Shown here in pieces: positions 41,685-52,900 of a stretch of 62,164 nucleotides of DNA. This DNA comes from Flavobacteriaceae bacterium UBA7684. GTDB lineage: Bacteria; Bacteroidota; Bacteroidia; Flavobacteriales; Flavobacteriaceae. The position numbers were made by a program, and so were the translations under genes. The stretch spans positions 1 to 62,164 of the forward strand of contig DLGW01000009.1 in the NCBI GenBank assembly GCA_002482885.1, in the 5' to 3' direction. The notes under the pieces were generated by a model, which did not search any database, was not told the DNA's origin, and was given only the letters and a program-made list of their open reading frames with translations. Positions within the stretch are counted from its first letter, which is position 1. Each line of letters opens with the position of its first letter.

Positions 41685-43202
41685 TTGAAATCATTACCGT
41701 TATTTTTTTTAATAGGACTTTTCTTTTGGAATATTTCTAGCTACAGTCAATCGAAAAAAATAAACATTGAACGGTCTGATTATGTAGACATTAACGAGTC
41801 CGAGGTTCCCGGAGCAGTGTTGCTTTCGGGCAATGTAACTATTGTGCACGAAGGAGCTCGAATGACTTGTAACAAAGCTTATCATTTTGCCAAAGACAAT
41901 TTTATCAAAGCTTTTGGGAATGTCCATTTAACCCAAGGCGATACGGTGGTCATGACCAGTTCTTATGTGGAATACAACGGCGATAAAAAACTGGCTTTTG
42001 CTAAAGGAAATGTAACCGTTCGCGATCCTCAAACCACCTTAGTAACCGATTCCCTTAGATTCGACCGAAATAAACAAGAGGTATATTACGAATCTGACGG
42101 TGTGATTTACGAAAAAGAAAACACCTTAAAAAGTAAAGTTGGCAGATATTATTTAAAACAAAAAAAATACGAATTCTTAACTGCGGTAACCCTTACGAAT
42201 CCTAAATACGTTATTAAAACCAATCATTTGAATTACCACACCAAAAGTGGCGATTCTTATTTATTAGGCCCTTCAACCATTAAGGGAAAAGACAATTTTA
42301 TTTACACCGAAAAAGGAATTTACAACACCAAAACCAATCAAGCCAAATTGGTTAAAAAATCCTACATCAAGTATCAAAATCAATTGATTCAAGGAGACAG
42401 TCTTTTTTACGATCGAAATAAAGAATTCTCGTCAGCCACTAAAAACATTAAAGTAACCGACTCGATTAATCGTAGTGTGCTAAAAGGTGATTATGGCGAA
42501 GTTTACCGAAAAAAAGATTCCATTTATTTAACCAAAAGAGCCGTAATTGTTAACCGAACGGAAACTGATTCCGTGTACCTACACGCCAAACAATTCATTG
42601 TAACAGGTAAACCCAGTCAAAGAATTATTCGTGGATTCAACAATGTACGCATATTCAGCACAGACGTTAGTGGTAAATGCGATTCCATACACAGCAAAGA
42701 ACAAATTGGTTTAACTAAAATGATTGGCAATCCAGTACTTTGGAACAAAGACAGCCAATTAACCGGCGAAGTTATTCACTTAATTGCCGATAAAAATTCT
42801 AAACAACTCGATTCTTTAAAAATCATCAACAATGCTTTTATGATTCAAAAAGACTCTTTAAGTTTAAATGCATACAATCAAGTAAAAGGAGTGTATTTAT
42901 ACGGAAAAATCATCGACAAAAAATTAAATCGGGTAGAAGTTGTAAAAAATGCTGAAGTTATTTTTTATGTTCGAGACGATAAACAAGAACTCATTGGCAT
43001 CAACAAAAGTTTAAGCAATCGCATCATTACAGAACTGCTCAACAACAAGGTAAATACCATAAACTTTTACCAACAAGTGGATGGCAATATTTACCCCGAA
43101 AAAGATTTACCTGAAAACGCTCGGAAATTACGAGGTTTTTTATGGCGAGAAGAAGAACGAATTAAAAGCTTGTCGGAGCTCTTTATTACGGAAAAAAAAT
43201 GA
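41685..43202 (+). CDS. OstA/LptA-like periplasmic protein
   Basis: About 505 residues from a TTG at 41685, chosen because it gives KSLPLFFLIGLFFWNISSYSQ as signal peptide and avoids overlap with purA; no ATG is available before residue ~70. The rest is a repetitive beta structure of the OstA type (LLSGNVTIVHEGARMTCNKAYHF, FAKGNVTVRDPQTTLVTDSL, TKRAVIVNRTETDSVYLHA), as in LptA/LptD N-terminal jelly rolls that carry lipopolysaccharide across the periplasm. The 3' end overlaps the aminotransferase start as ATGA. Confidence 0.82.
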   Translation: MKSLPLFFLIGLFFWNISSYSQSKKINIERSDYVDINESEVPGAVLLSGNVTIVHEGARMTCNKAYHFAKDNFIKAFGNVHLTQGDTVVMTSSYVEYNGDKKLAFAKGNVTVRDPQTTLVTDSLRFDRNKQEVYYESDGVIYEKENTLKSKVGRYYLKQKKYEFLTAVTLTNPKYVIKTNHLNYHTKSGDSYLLGPSTIKGKDNFIYTEKGIYNTKTNQAKLVKKSYIKYQNQLIQGDSLFYDRNKEFSSATKNIKVTDSINRSVLKGDYGEVYRKKDSIYLTKRAVIVNRTETDSVYLHAKQFIVTGKPSQRIIRGFNNVRIFSTDVSGKCDSIHSKEQIGLTKMIGNPVLWNKDSQLTGEVIHLIADKNSKQLDSLKIINNAFMIQKDSLSLNAYNQVKGVYLYGKIIDKKLNRVEVVKNAEVIFYVRDDKQELIGINKSLSNRIITELLNNKVNTINFYQQVDGNIYPEKDLPENARKLRGFLWREEERIKSLSELFITEKK

Positions 43203-44398
43203 CGAATCCCGATGCTGACTTTTTAAAATACCAAGCTGCAACCAGTCCTTATCCTTTGGGCATGAAAGTTTCTTTTGCCAAGGGAAGTTATATCTACGAC
43301 GATAAAAATAAAGCCTATTTAGATTTTGTCGCAGGCGTGTCCGCTTGTACTTTAGGGCACCAACACCCCAAAGTTACCCAAGCCCTTAAAGACCAATTAG
43401 ATAAATACGCACACGTAATGGTTTACGGAGAATACGAACAAAGCCCTGCTGTGGAATTTTGTAAATTATTAGCCCAAAACTTGCCCGCTCCTTTAACGAA
43501 AACCTATTTAGTGAATTCGGGAACCGAAGCCATTGAAGGCGCTTTAAAACTAGCTAAAAGAGTTACTGGCAGAACCGAATTGATTTCTTGTCACAACGCT
43601 TATCACGGTAACACCATGGGTTCTATGAGTGTGATGGGATTCGAAGAACGCAAACAAGCCTTTAGACCCTTATTGCCCGATGTTAATTTCATCACCTTTA
43701 ACAACCTAGCCGATTTAGAAAAAATCACTACCCGAACCGCTGGCGTAATTTTAGAAAGCATTCAAGGAGGCGCAGGATTCATTACCCCCGAAAACGATTA
43801 CCTAAAAAAAGTAAAGCAACGTTGCGAACAAGTAGGCTCTTTATTAATTTTAGATGAAATCCAACCCGGATTCGGACGTACCGGAAAATTATTTGGATTT
43901 CAAAACTACGATATGGTGCCCGATATTTTAGTCATGGGTAAAGGGATGGGCGGAGGCATGCCGGTAGGCGCTTTTACTGCCAAACCCGAGTACATGGATT
44001 TACTGAGTCACTCTCCTAAGTTAGGACACATCACCACCTTTGGTGGACACCCGGTAATTGCCGCGGGCTGTTTAGCGACTTTACAAGAATTGGTCACTAC
44101 CGATTTAATGGCACAAGCCTTAGAAAAAGAAACTTTATTTCGAAAATTATTAGTTCATCCTCTCATCAAAGAAATTCGAGGAAAAGGACTCATGTTAGCC
44201 GCCATGACCGAAAGTGACGACATTACCAATCAAATCATCTTAAAATGTCAAGACAAAGGTTTAATATTATTTTGGTTATTGTTTGAAGGCAAAGCCGTAC
44301 GCATTACACCTCCACTAACCATCACTGAAGAAGAAATTGAAAAAGGTTGCGAAATTATGTTGGAAGTGATGAATGAGATAATGGGTGTTGGGTATTAG
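43199..44398 (+). CDS. Class III PLP aminotransferase
   Basis: 399 residues of the acetylornithine/4-aminobutyrate aminotransferase superfamily. PLP-phosphate site NSGTEAIEGALKLAKR, NAYHGNT, LDEIQPGFGRTG and PLP lysine Lys248 in VMGKGMGGGMPVG. The specific substrate is not assignable; no arginine, ornithine or lysine pathway gene stands beside it. It starts inside the OstA stop (ATGA). Its stop codon lies within a 14-bp tandem repeat (44387-44435), so the last residues GVGY are repeat-encoded. Confidence 0.9.
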   Translation: MTNPDADFLKYQAATSPYPLGMKVSFAKGSYIYDDKNKAYLDFVAGVSACTLGHQHPKVTQALKDQLDKYAHVMVYGEYEQSPAVEFCKLLAQNLPAPLTKTYLVNSGTEAIEGALKLAKRVTGRTELISCHNAYHGNTMGSMSVMGFEERKQAFRPLLPDVNFITFNNLADLEKITTRTAGVILESIQGGAGFITPENDYLKKVKQRCEQVGSLLILDEIQPGFGRTGKLFGFQNYDMVPDILVMGKGMGGGMPVGAFTAKPEYMDLLSHSPKLGHITTFGGHPVIAAGCLATLQELVTTDLMAQALEKETLFRKLLVHPLIKEIRGKGLMLAAMTESDDITNQIILKCQDKGLILFWLLFEGKAVRITPPLTITEEEIEKGCEIMLEVMNEIMGVGY

Positions 44399-44435
44399 GT
44401 GTTGGGTATTAGGTGTTGGGTATTAGGTGTTGGGT
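44387..44435. repeat. 14-bp tandem repeat, about 3.5 copies
   Basis: Unit GTTGGGTATTAGGT, exact at 44387-44400, 44401-44414 and 44415-44428, with a partial fourth copy. The aminotransferase stop (TAG, 44396-44398) is in the first unit. Reverse-complement fragments ACCTAAAACCC occur at 44490-44510, and similar text (TTGGGTATTAGGT) recurs at 59577-59600. Confidence 0.85.
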
Positions 44436-44605
44436 AACAAAATTAAAATTTTCAATTTCAATCTTAAAAACATTTAGCTTAAAAGACCTAAAACCCAAGA
44501 CCTAAAACCGAGAACCTGTTAATTACTCTGTTTATATAAATAACAAGTTTTTAAGAATAAACCGTTTTAAATCAACTACTTTTATGAAACCAAAAAACAA
44601 GCTAC

Positions 44606-46006
44606 ATGCAAATGTACGAGGAAGAAGATTTCGAAGAGTTGCCGTTGGCTAAATTCGAATCCATGTTAAAAACGAACAAAATATTATTTTTTGATTCGGA
44701 GGAATTTGAAGGCATCATCATCCATTACTTGGACGAAGGAAAAGTGTCGCTTGCCAAAAAAGCCCTAAAATTAGCGTTAGAACAACATCCCCACTCTACT
44801 GGACTTAAATTAGTTCAAGTAGAAATCTTGATTTATGGTAGTAAATTCGAAATGGCCGAAAAAATGCTCAACGAATTACAATCCATAGAACCCACCAACG
44901 AAGAAATATACATCCAAAGAGCCAACATCTATTCTAGAAAAAATCAACACGAAAAAGCGGTTGAAGAACTCAACACCGCTTTACAATACACCGATGATTT
45001 AGCCGATGTATATTCCTTAATCGGTATGGAATATTTGTATTTAGACAATCTGGAACAAGCCAAAAATAATTTCATTAAATGCTTAGAAGCAGACGATGAC
45101 GACGAAGACCATTCCGCCCTTTTCAACGTAGTGTATTGTTTTGACTTTTTAGATCAAAACCAGCAAGCCATCGTATTTTTAAAAAATTACATCGATAAAA
45201 ATCCTTATAGCGAAGTAGCTTGGCACCAATTGGGTCGAGAATATTTTATAGAAAAAGAATACTCATTAGCCATCGAAGCCTTTGATTACGCTACTTTAAT
45301 AGACGAAAGATTCATTGGCGCCTTTATGGAAAAAGCCAAATGTTTAGAAAAACTAGGCAAATACAAAAAAGCCATTAAAAATTACATGATTACTTTAGAG
45401 CTAGAAGACCCTACCCCTTTTGCTTTATTAAGAATCGGAAAATGTTACGAAAAGCTAGGTAAAAAAGCCCTGGCCATAGAATATATTTTAAAAGCCACCA
45501 ACGAAGACCCTTTATTACAAAAAGGCTGGTTAGCGATTATCAAATTTTACATTAAAGAAAACGACCTAGAAAAAGCCCTTTACTACACCAATAAAGCCAC
45601 AGGTATAGATCAAGAAAATGCCAAATATTGGATGATGTACGCCCGAATCAACCAATCATTACAATTGTACGAAGAAAGCATTATTGGATACAACAGAGCC
45701 TTAGACAACGGAGAATACCGCTTAAAATCATGGTTATCTTTAGCCGATTTATTAACCCAAATGGGCGAATACCAAACGGCTTTAGAAGCTATAGAAAAAT
45801 GCAGTGAATTTTACCCCGAAAAAGCCTCAGTAGAATATCGTTTATCAGGGTTAAACTACTTGCTTAAAAACACCGCCAAAAGCTTAGAACACTTAACAAA
45901 TGCCTTAGCCTTAAAATTCAAAAAACACACCCTGTTACAAAACCTTTACCCCTCTGTTTGGGAATCCAAAACGATTCAAGACACCATTTCGACACATCCG
46001 TCGTAA
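44606..46006 (+). CDS. Tetratricopeptide-repeat protein
   Basis: 466 residues without signal peptide. Acidic N-terminus (MQMYEEEDFEELP), then about ten TPR units from ~50 to ~450, e.g. EEIYIQRANIYSRKNQHEKAVEELNTAL, ADVYSLIGMEYLYLDNLEQAKNNF and AWHQLGREYFIEKEYSLAIEAFDYA. A cytoplasmic protein-protein scaffold; partner unknown. The gene follows 207 bp of repeat-rich intergenic DNA. Confidence 0.88.
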   Translation: MQMYEEEDFEELPLAKFESMLKTNKILFFDSEEFEGIIIHYLDEGKVSLAKKALKLALEQHPHSTGLKLVQVEILIYGSKFEMAEKMLNELQSIEPTNEEIYIQRANIYSRKNQHEKAVEELNTALQYTDDLADVYSLIGMEYLYLDNLEQAKNNFIKCLEADDDDEDHSALFNVVYCFDFLDQNQQAIVFLKNYIDKNPYSEVAWHQLGREYFIEKEYSLAIEAFDYATLIDERFIGAFMEKAKCLEKLGKYKKAIKNYMITLELEDPTPFALLRIGKCYEKLGKKALAIEYILKATNEDPLLQKGWLAIIKFYIKENDLEKALYYTNKATGIDQENAKYWMMYARINQSLQLYEESIIGYNRALDNGEYRLKSWLSLADLLTQMGEYQTALEAIEKCSEFYPEKASVEYRLSGLNYLLKNTAKSLEHLTNALALKFKKHTLLQNLYPSVWESKTIQDTISTHPS

Positions 46007-46029
46007 AAACAATTTAAGCTTTTTATGCC

Positions 46030-46150
46030 GTATCTGCAATCCTGAAAAAGGCTTGCAGCCGCGCTATTCGTTGCAAGTCCTCGCCCTATTCCGTTATCAC
46101 TCCACAGGGCTGTGGGCTTTACACTGCTATCGCTTACGGAGAACTAAAAT
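46030..46150. repeat. Intergenic repeat element of flavobacterial type
   Basis: Less AT-rich than its surroundings, no ORF. On the minus strand it reads AGCAGTGTAAAGCCC, a hairpin CCACAGCCCTGTGG, then CTTGCAACGAATAGC. The piece at about 55541-55605 has the same order (AGTAGTGAAAATCC, hairpin, GATTGCAACGTATGGC). I recall this pattern as a frequent intergenic element in Flavobacterium, which is memory rather than a search. The stretch 46150-46299 holds no feature I can name. Confidence 0.45.
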
Positions 46151-46299
46151 CTGCCGTCTAAAATCATTTTCATAAACAAAGACATAAGCGTGGTGTTTTT
46201 GGACTTGTTGCTGTGGCTTACTCGAACGAGGTCCGAGCAAAAGATGCTCGAACCAGCTAGGGGATTGGTTTTATTAAGAACCTTTAAAATATTAATATC

Positions 46300-46968
46300 T
46301 TATTTTTTATCATCATCTGATTTTTTAAATAAAAATTTAAAAAAATAAATTATTAGTAGAAAAATTATAATAATTATTTTAATTTTTATTTTAAACTCTG
46401 TGTTAGAATAAAATTTAATAACATGCGGTAATCCAAAAACAACAAAAACATTACTTATTAAATGTACCATAAAAGTATTTAATATTGACTTTGTACTTAT
46501 ATACAAAAGAGAAAGGGTTATGCTTCCTATAAATGCAAAAACAAGATCAGTTCCAGAAAAATAATGTAATACTGTAAAACCTAAAGAAATAAAAATTATT
46601 GAAAAAAATTTACTTCTATTAATCAAAAAACTATTTAGCCAATAACCTCTGAAAATCACTTCTTCAGTAAAGGATTTTAGAAATATTGATGTAATAAAAT
46701 ATAAATCAATATTATTTGTATTCTGCGCAAATCCTTTCGAAATCGATAAATTAATCGCAATTGAAAATAAAAGCAATATTAAAAGAGCATAAATATTATT
46801 AGTATTATTAATAAACTCTAATTCTTTTCTTTTTTTTAAAATCAATATAACAGCTAGCACTATATCAAATAACAAAGTAAATGCACCTCTCAAATTAAAG
46901 AAAAAATCAACAAACCCTATTATTATGCAAACAATTATGTAAATGCAGAATTTTAGTTCATTTCTCAT
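46300..46968 (-). CDS. CPBP-family intramembrane metalloprotease-like protein
   Basis: About 222 residues from ATG 46968; the ORF extends upstream to 47025, but that would overlap the RHS stop at 46973. Some six to eight hydrophobic helices. CPBP (Abi/CAAX protease) motifs are present: FTEEVIFRGYWL (EExxxR), FTVLHYFSG and MVHLISN (HxxxN). It begins 5 bp after the RHS stop, and the two are cotranscribed. The gene is visibly more AT-rich than its neighbours. It may protect against the RHS toxin or be an unrelated membrane protease; some CPBP proteins act in bacteriocin self-immunity. Confidence 0.78.
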   Translation of the reverse strand: MRNELKFCIYIIVCIIIGFVDFFFNLRGAFTLLFDIVLAVILILKKRKELEFINNTNNIYALLILLLFSIAINLSISKGFAQNTNNIDLYFITSIFLKSFTEEVIFRGYWLNSFLINRSKFFSIIFISLGFTVLHYFSGTDLVFAFIGSITLSLLYISTKSILNTFMVHLISNVFVVFGLPHVIKFYSNTEFKIKIKIIIIIFLLIIYFFKFLFKKSDDDKK

Positions 46969-46972
46969 TTTT

Positions 46973-49900
46973 TTAATAAAATCTGTAGTGCATAATATCA
47001 AACCTACTAGAATGATACTGAACACTTTGTTGGTTATTATACATTGATGGTGTTTGATAAGTTACAGGCTTCTGAAAATAATAACGTATTAAAGCTGATT
47101 TACAGGCTTCAATTCTTAGATTTCGTTCCGCTTGATAATTTGAATTTGGAGCGTGTAAAGTTTGCGAAGATAACAATTCATTTCCAAGTCCCCATATTTT
47201 TCCTGCTCTAGGAGAAAGGTATTCAATAATTTTACTTGCTATTTCTGATTGTGCTTGATTTACTACATAATCTACAATAGTTTTACCATCTTCTATATGC
47301 TTTGAACTTAACGCTTCTTTACCTCCCATAGCTACACCCTTAGGAGTCAAAATAAAAGGATTTTCATCTAAAAAAGCTTTAACTTCTTTCCAATTATACC
47401 CATATTGTTTTGCTATATTTTTTGCTAATTGTTTATTTGGGTCTGATAACTGTGTATGCAAATAATGATTCAACGCAGAAACCATCAATCCAGTCGCGGC
47501 ACCTTGCCAAAAATTACCTCCAGCCAATTCTGCACCTAAACCACCGCTAACGGAACCAAATAAAATCATTCCTGTGTCACTACTCCTAAAATTATTTGCC
47601 CAACCTAAACCTTTATCTTTTCCATTTAAATCGGCTTTAAACGCACTAGAAGCTATACTGCTTAAAGAACCACTAGCAAAACCATCCATAAAATTACCCC
47701 CTTGTAAATGAGTCATTGCTCCTTGAAAAGCACCATGTGCTAAAGCTTGGTAGGTTGCTTTTAATACTGGGCTACATACACTGTTAAAACCATTACCTAT
47801 ACCAAAAGTAACCGCTCCACTAAAAGCGCCCATTATGGCACTACTCATAAAACCATTTAAAGTTATCGGTCGGTCGTTAGCGATACAATCCAAAGTATAC
47901 ATTGTTGCTGAAATAATTGCTCCCACAACTATTGCGGTTACTATTTCCTCCCCACTCGGATCGGTATACTTCAACGGATTGTTAAACACATAACCGTAAC
48001 GGTTGTAATTCTGCGTATTGCTTGGGTCTTGTACAAAATTATCTGGCCCCATAAAACGATGTACTACTGGGTCGTACAACCTGGCGTTCATATGGATTAA
48101 ACCTACACCTTGTAAGTGTTCATGACCTGTGTAGCCTCGGTCTAAAACTGTAAGTTTAGTTAGGTTGTTGCCTTGTCCGTCTTTTACTGCTTTAACTAAT
48201 CCCCAGGCATCGTATAAGCGTTGTTCTACAATATTACCTAGGTCATTACTGATGGCCATAATACTGCCTTGGTAATCTCTGTGCAGATACAAATACTCTT
48301 TAATAGCACCATTGCCTTTTACCACTACAGGTGAGCTGTAACCATCCCCTGATAAATAGGTTACAAAAGTGGTTTCACCTGTTACAATGTTGTCGGTGAT
48401 TTCTTGCGCACCGTCATGGGAATAATGCTTACGCATTACTTTTTGTTCTCTGACTTCTTGCGTATCCCCATAGAACATGCTACTGCGTTGTTCAAAGGTG
48501 TTGTAAGTAAAGAATAGGGTTTCTTTGTCTTTTAGGTTGATGCGTGCAGGAGCTTTGAAAGCATTGTAGCTTACTGATAATTTCATATTATCGTTACCGT
48601 AGTCTGCCCCTGCCGGATTAAGCGTAATACCTGTTACTTGGTACTTTTTAGCGGTATTGCCATATTGATAACTTCCGATTTGGCTGTTTTCGGTTATTTT
48701 TCCCGTGTTGTCATAAGCTTGGGTTTGGGTGGTGGTTACTCCGTTTTGTGTAGTGGCTATGGTGGTTAAGCGATCAAAGTTGTCTTGGTAGGTAAATACC
48801 TCGGCGGTATTAAATGCGTTGTTGGTTCTGCTTTTTAAATTGGCGGTAATGGGACTAAAATCATAGGTTAACGCCAGTGCGGGATTGGTACTTTGTGGGT
48901 CTTTATCAAAGTTTATTTTTTGAGAATAACCAAAGGCATCATATGCATTGGTGTTTTTTATTCCATTACCATAAGTGCCTTCTACTAATTGTCCTCGTTC
49001 ATTGACTTGGTCGGTAGTCCATAGGGCTTTTGAGGTGGAGTCATCTTGAATTTTCCATAAATGTCCACTTTTATAGATATTCTTAATTTTGGTGTTTTGT
49101 GTTTTGTTGTTTCTTAGATTTAATGCGCTGTATCCTTCTTGGTTAATTCTTCCATAACCATCGTAGGTAATCGATTTATTGAATCTTGCGTAAGGGGTAG
49201 TTTCAGATATGTGTTTTAATCGTTTGTAATCATCATATTGGTAAATATAGAAGCTTGTTGCGCCTGCTTCCACAACATCTATTCGGGTTAATAATTTAGT
49301 GGTAGAATCATACGTATAATCAGATATTATCCCTGTGTTTGAACCTCCATTTATCTTTTTAAGCACCTTTCCAAAATCATCTAAAGTAAAGATGGTTGCG
49401 CCTAATGGTGTTCCTTCTTCTAGGGTTTCTCCGTAGGCGTTGTATTTATAGGTGTAGGTTCCCGCTGAGGGGTCTACTAATTTGATTTTTCTGCCCCATT
49501 CATCATAGGTAATGGTTTGGGTACTGCCTGAATAACTGCTGGTTTTTAAATTGCCATCGGCAAAATAGGTGTAGGTGATGGCTCCTCCTGGGTCGGTACT
49601 GGTTACGGTGTGTCCGTTGGCATTGGTTACGCTACTGGTTACTTTTATGCCATCATCTATACCTACTTTAAATCCTGTAGCGGTTGGTCCATAGCTATAT
49701 TTGGTTACTTTTCCTGTAAAAGCCGTGGTTTGTTTGGTTCTTCCGTACTGGTCGTATTCTGTTTTATTCCACTGGCTGGCGGTGGTGGTATAGGGTTCGC
49801 TTTGCTCTATTTTTCTGCCTAAATAATCGTATTTTGAGTCTACTTTGTTGTAGGTAATTCCATCTATGGATCGAACTTGTTCGTTTAATACCCAACCTAA

Positions 49901-52900
49901 TAAGTTGGTTACGGTGATTTTTCTAAGTCCACTATCATGGTTTTTATAGAGGGTTATTTTATCTGTATTTCTTACGTAACTGTATATGGTGTTTTTACCT
50001 AAATAATCGGTTTCTTTGGTTAGTTTTCCCCAATTGTCATAGGTGGTTTTGTTGATTTGTCCGTAAGCATTGGTGCTTTGGGTTACCATGCCATATATTG
50101 GATGGTAAGTATCATTAGTGCTTACAAGTCCTTCTGGGCTAGTGGTCGTTTTGATATATCTTCCACTTGGGTCATAGGTGTAACTTACGGTTCTTGATGC
50201 GACTTCGGGTTGGGCTCCAGGGGCACTGGCGGTTTGGCTAAGTACGTTTCCGTAGCTATCGTAGGTGTATTCTTGGGTAAGGTATACGTTGTCGGTATTA
50301 TTGGCTTTGCTTTCGGTTTTCTTTATGCGGTTGTTTTCGTAAGTATATTTACTTTCTGATTTTTTGGTGTCGGAATAGGCTACTATACTGCTATTGCTTT
50401 GTTTTAGTCTGCCTATGTAATAATCCGAACCTGTTCCCGTGGGATTGTTTTCGTATTGGTTGATGGTGGTAGTGGTACTTTGTACGGTACTGAATATCTG
50501 TTTCTTTAATACGGTCTTTTCTAACAGGTTGTATTCTGGCAGGTAGTGGTAGGTTTGTTGTGTAAAAAAGTTAGTGAGGTTATCTCTGGTGTTTTGCTCT
50601 GTTAATAGTAAACTGTATACTTTGTTTGGTGTGATGTTGCTTTGGTATGTATTTACCACTGAACTTATCATACCTACTGGAGCACTGCTATCGGTAAAAC
50701 TAAAAATGGCTCCTGGGTTTACATATTGTGAATAGGTTCGGGTGGTGGCGCCTCGTTGTAAGGGGTCTGTTTCGGTAATGCTCCATATTTTGCCTGCACT
50801 GGCACTTTGATACCAAGCACTGCGGGCGGTTTTTTTGTAGCCGACTGCACCCATACCTTGCAGGTTAACCGCTAAGCCGTGGTAACGGAAGTCCATATAC
50901 TTAACAAAACCTACGGCTGTATTTTTATGTTGAGTAACGACATAGCTTTGGGGCATGCGTTTGATTTCTACATACGGATAAGTTAAGGATTCTGTAGAAG
51001 AATAAACCGCATTATTCATAGAGCCGTTGCCTGTGGTTCCTACGGGCTCTAAGGTCTTATAGAATATCTCGTCGATGATTCTGTCAGCAGAACTACTGAC
51101 TTTTTTTAATTGTGCGTCTAAATGAAGGTTCTTTTGAAAATCGATAAAATATATTTCCTTATAATCTGGATAGGTTACAACAATGTCATTTAAGGCTTGA
51201 CCATATTTATACTCTCCAATTACAGGAACTGGTCGATTACGATTATCTGAATGATGCTCTGAAGTTGACTGATAAGTAATCGCAAATTTTTGAGTACTTG
51301 CCGTATTACCGATTTGATTAGTAAAAATCCGTATGCCCCAAGAAGTATCTACATCTTTTGGATCCCAAGATTTTGGCTGATAAACACGGGTCATGAATTC
51401 CACTAAATCACTTTTACCGTCTTTGTTTGTGTCCATAACAAAATAAGAACGGTTAGCTGATTTTCCCAAAATTGAATTTATGAATGCCCCCCCATAATCA
51501 ACAAAAGTATTAATAGGAAATTGTTCTTTAATAAAAATATCGCCACCTGAATTAGTAAAGTTATTTTGATACCATACCCAATCGGTACTTTCTAAATCCT
51601 GGCGGATTAACAAGTCTGTTTTTCCATCCCCATTAAAATCACCCAAATGCAAGGGTTTTTCCCAATAAAAATGGGGCAAGGTTCCACTTGCCAAAAGATT
51701 TGGGAAACAAATTCCATTCTCGAATCTTAAATCAACGATTCTGTATGACTTATCTTGATTGATACATAAAATATCCAATTTACCATCTCCATTAAAATCC
51801 GCTTGGTATTTATAATCTGATCTGAACCAATTGTTGGGGTCCAAAAATTCAATTAAAGAATTTGTGGTATTGGGATTCAAATCTAAGACAAATCTTTTGG
51901 TGTCACTCCCTTCTTTTCTTAGTACCCAAAAATGATTACCATCAATTTTTATTGGTTGTTCCCAGAATACTGTCGACAAAATCACATCAGAAACCCCATC
52001 TCCATTATAATCTCCTTCTAACAAAATGGGCGTTTCCTTGTATATTTCTTTAACGTCTGGATTTATATAATGCTTTTGAGGATTCCCAAACACATAAAAT
52101 GCAGGATGTATATCTAGAGGATGATAAATATATGCTGTATTAAAACCTGAAAAATTAACATCTTTAAAATACTTTAATCCAACAGTGCTTCCGTCCAAAC
52201 TATAAACATTAAATCTGTATTGCGAAGAACTAGTTGCAGTTAACCCTAAAAATGATTGTTTTTGATTTAATTTATTATTTTCTAGAGTATTAATTGCCAT
52301 TCTTATTCCAGAAGGCAATGCCAACTGTTTAGAATTACTTTTAAACATCCCATAAAAAAGATTGTTATAGGCGACAAAATCTAATTTTCCATCTCCATCA
52401 AAATCACCTGAAAAATCAATATCAGCAAAACTTAATGGATTCGGCAAAGAGGTTCTTATTTCAGAATTCCCTGGGTTTTCTGCGGTAGTATTATACTCAA
52501 ACTTAACGGGATTAGCCGATTCTAATGCTCCGTTGAATTCTTGCACCTGCGTTACGTACTGATAGCCTAGTTGTGAATCTGTCGTGTGGGTTAATTCATA
52601 TCTTTTGAATATATAATTATTGGTTAACACCTGTACTCTTTTTAGAATTAAATCTTTAGTGATTTTTGTACCGTTGATAAAGCTAAATTCCGTTCTTTTA
52701 GCTATTTCATATTGAAACTCTAATTTATTTACCAAACCGGCTCCAACATATTTGTTACCACTAAATTTAATTTCTGAGATATACAAAGCATTTTCTGCGC
52801 TTAGGATGTAATCGTACAATATGTAATTTCCATTCACATCCTCTTGCCTTACTATATAATAAGCGGTTTGATCTGTTGCATTGTTACCATTATAATTCCC

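Noticed and set aside
44387..44435. CRISPR array or telomere-like array
   Set aside because: Units are adjacent without spacers and only 14 bp; no cas genes. G-rich text resembles telomeres only superficially.
46007..46299. Fragment of rRNA or a tRNA gene in the less AT-rich gap
   Set aside because: No cloverleaf and no rRNA core sequence; the order of motifs instead matches the repeat at 55.5 kb.
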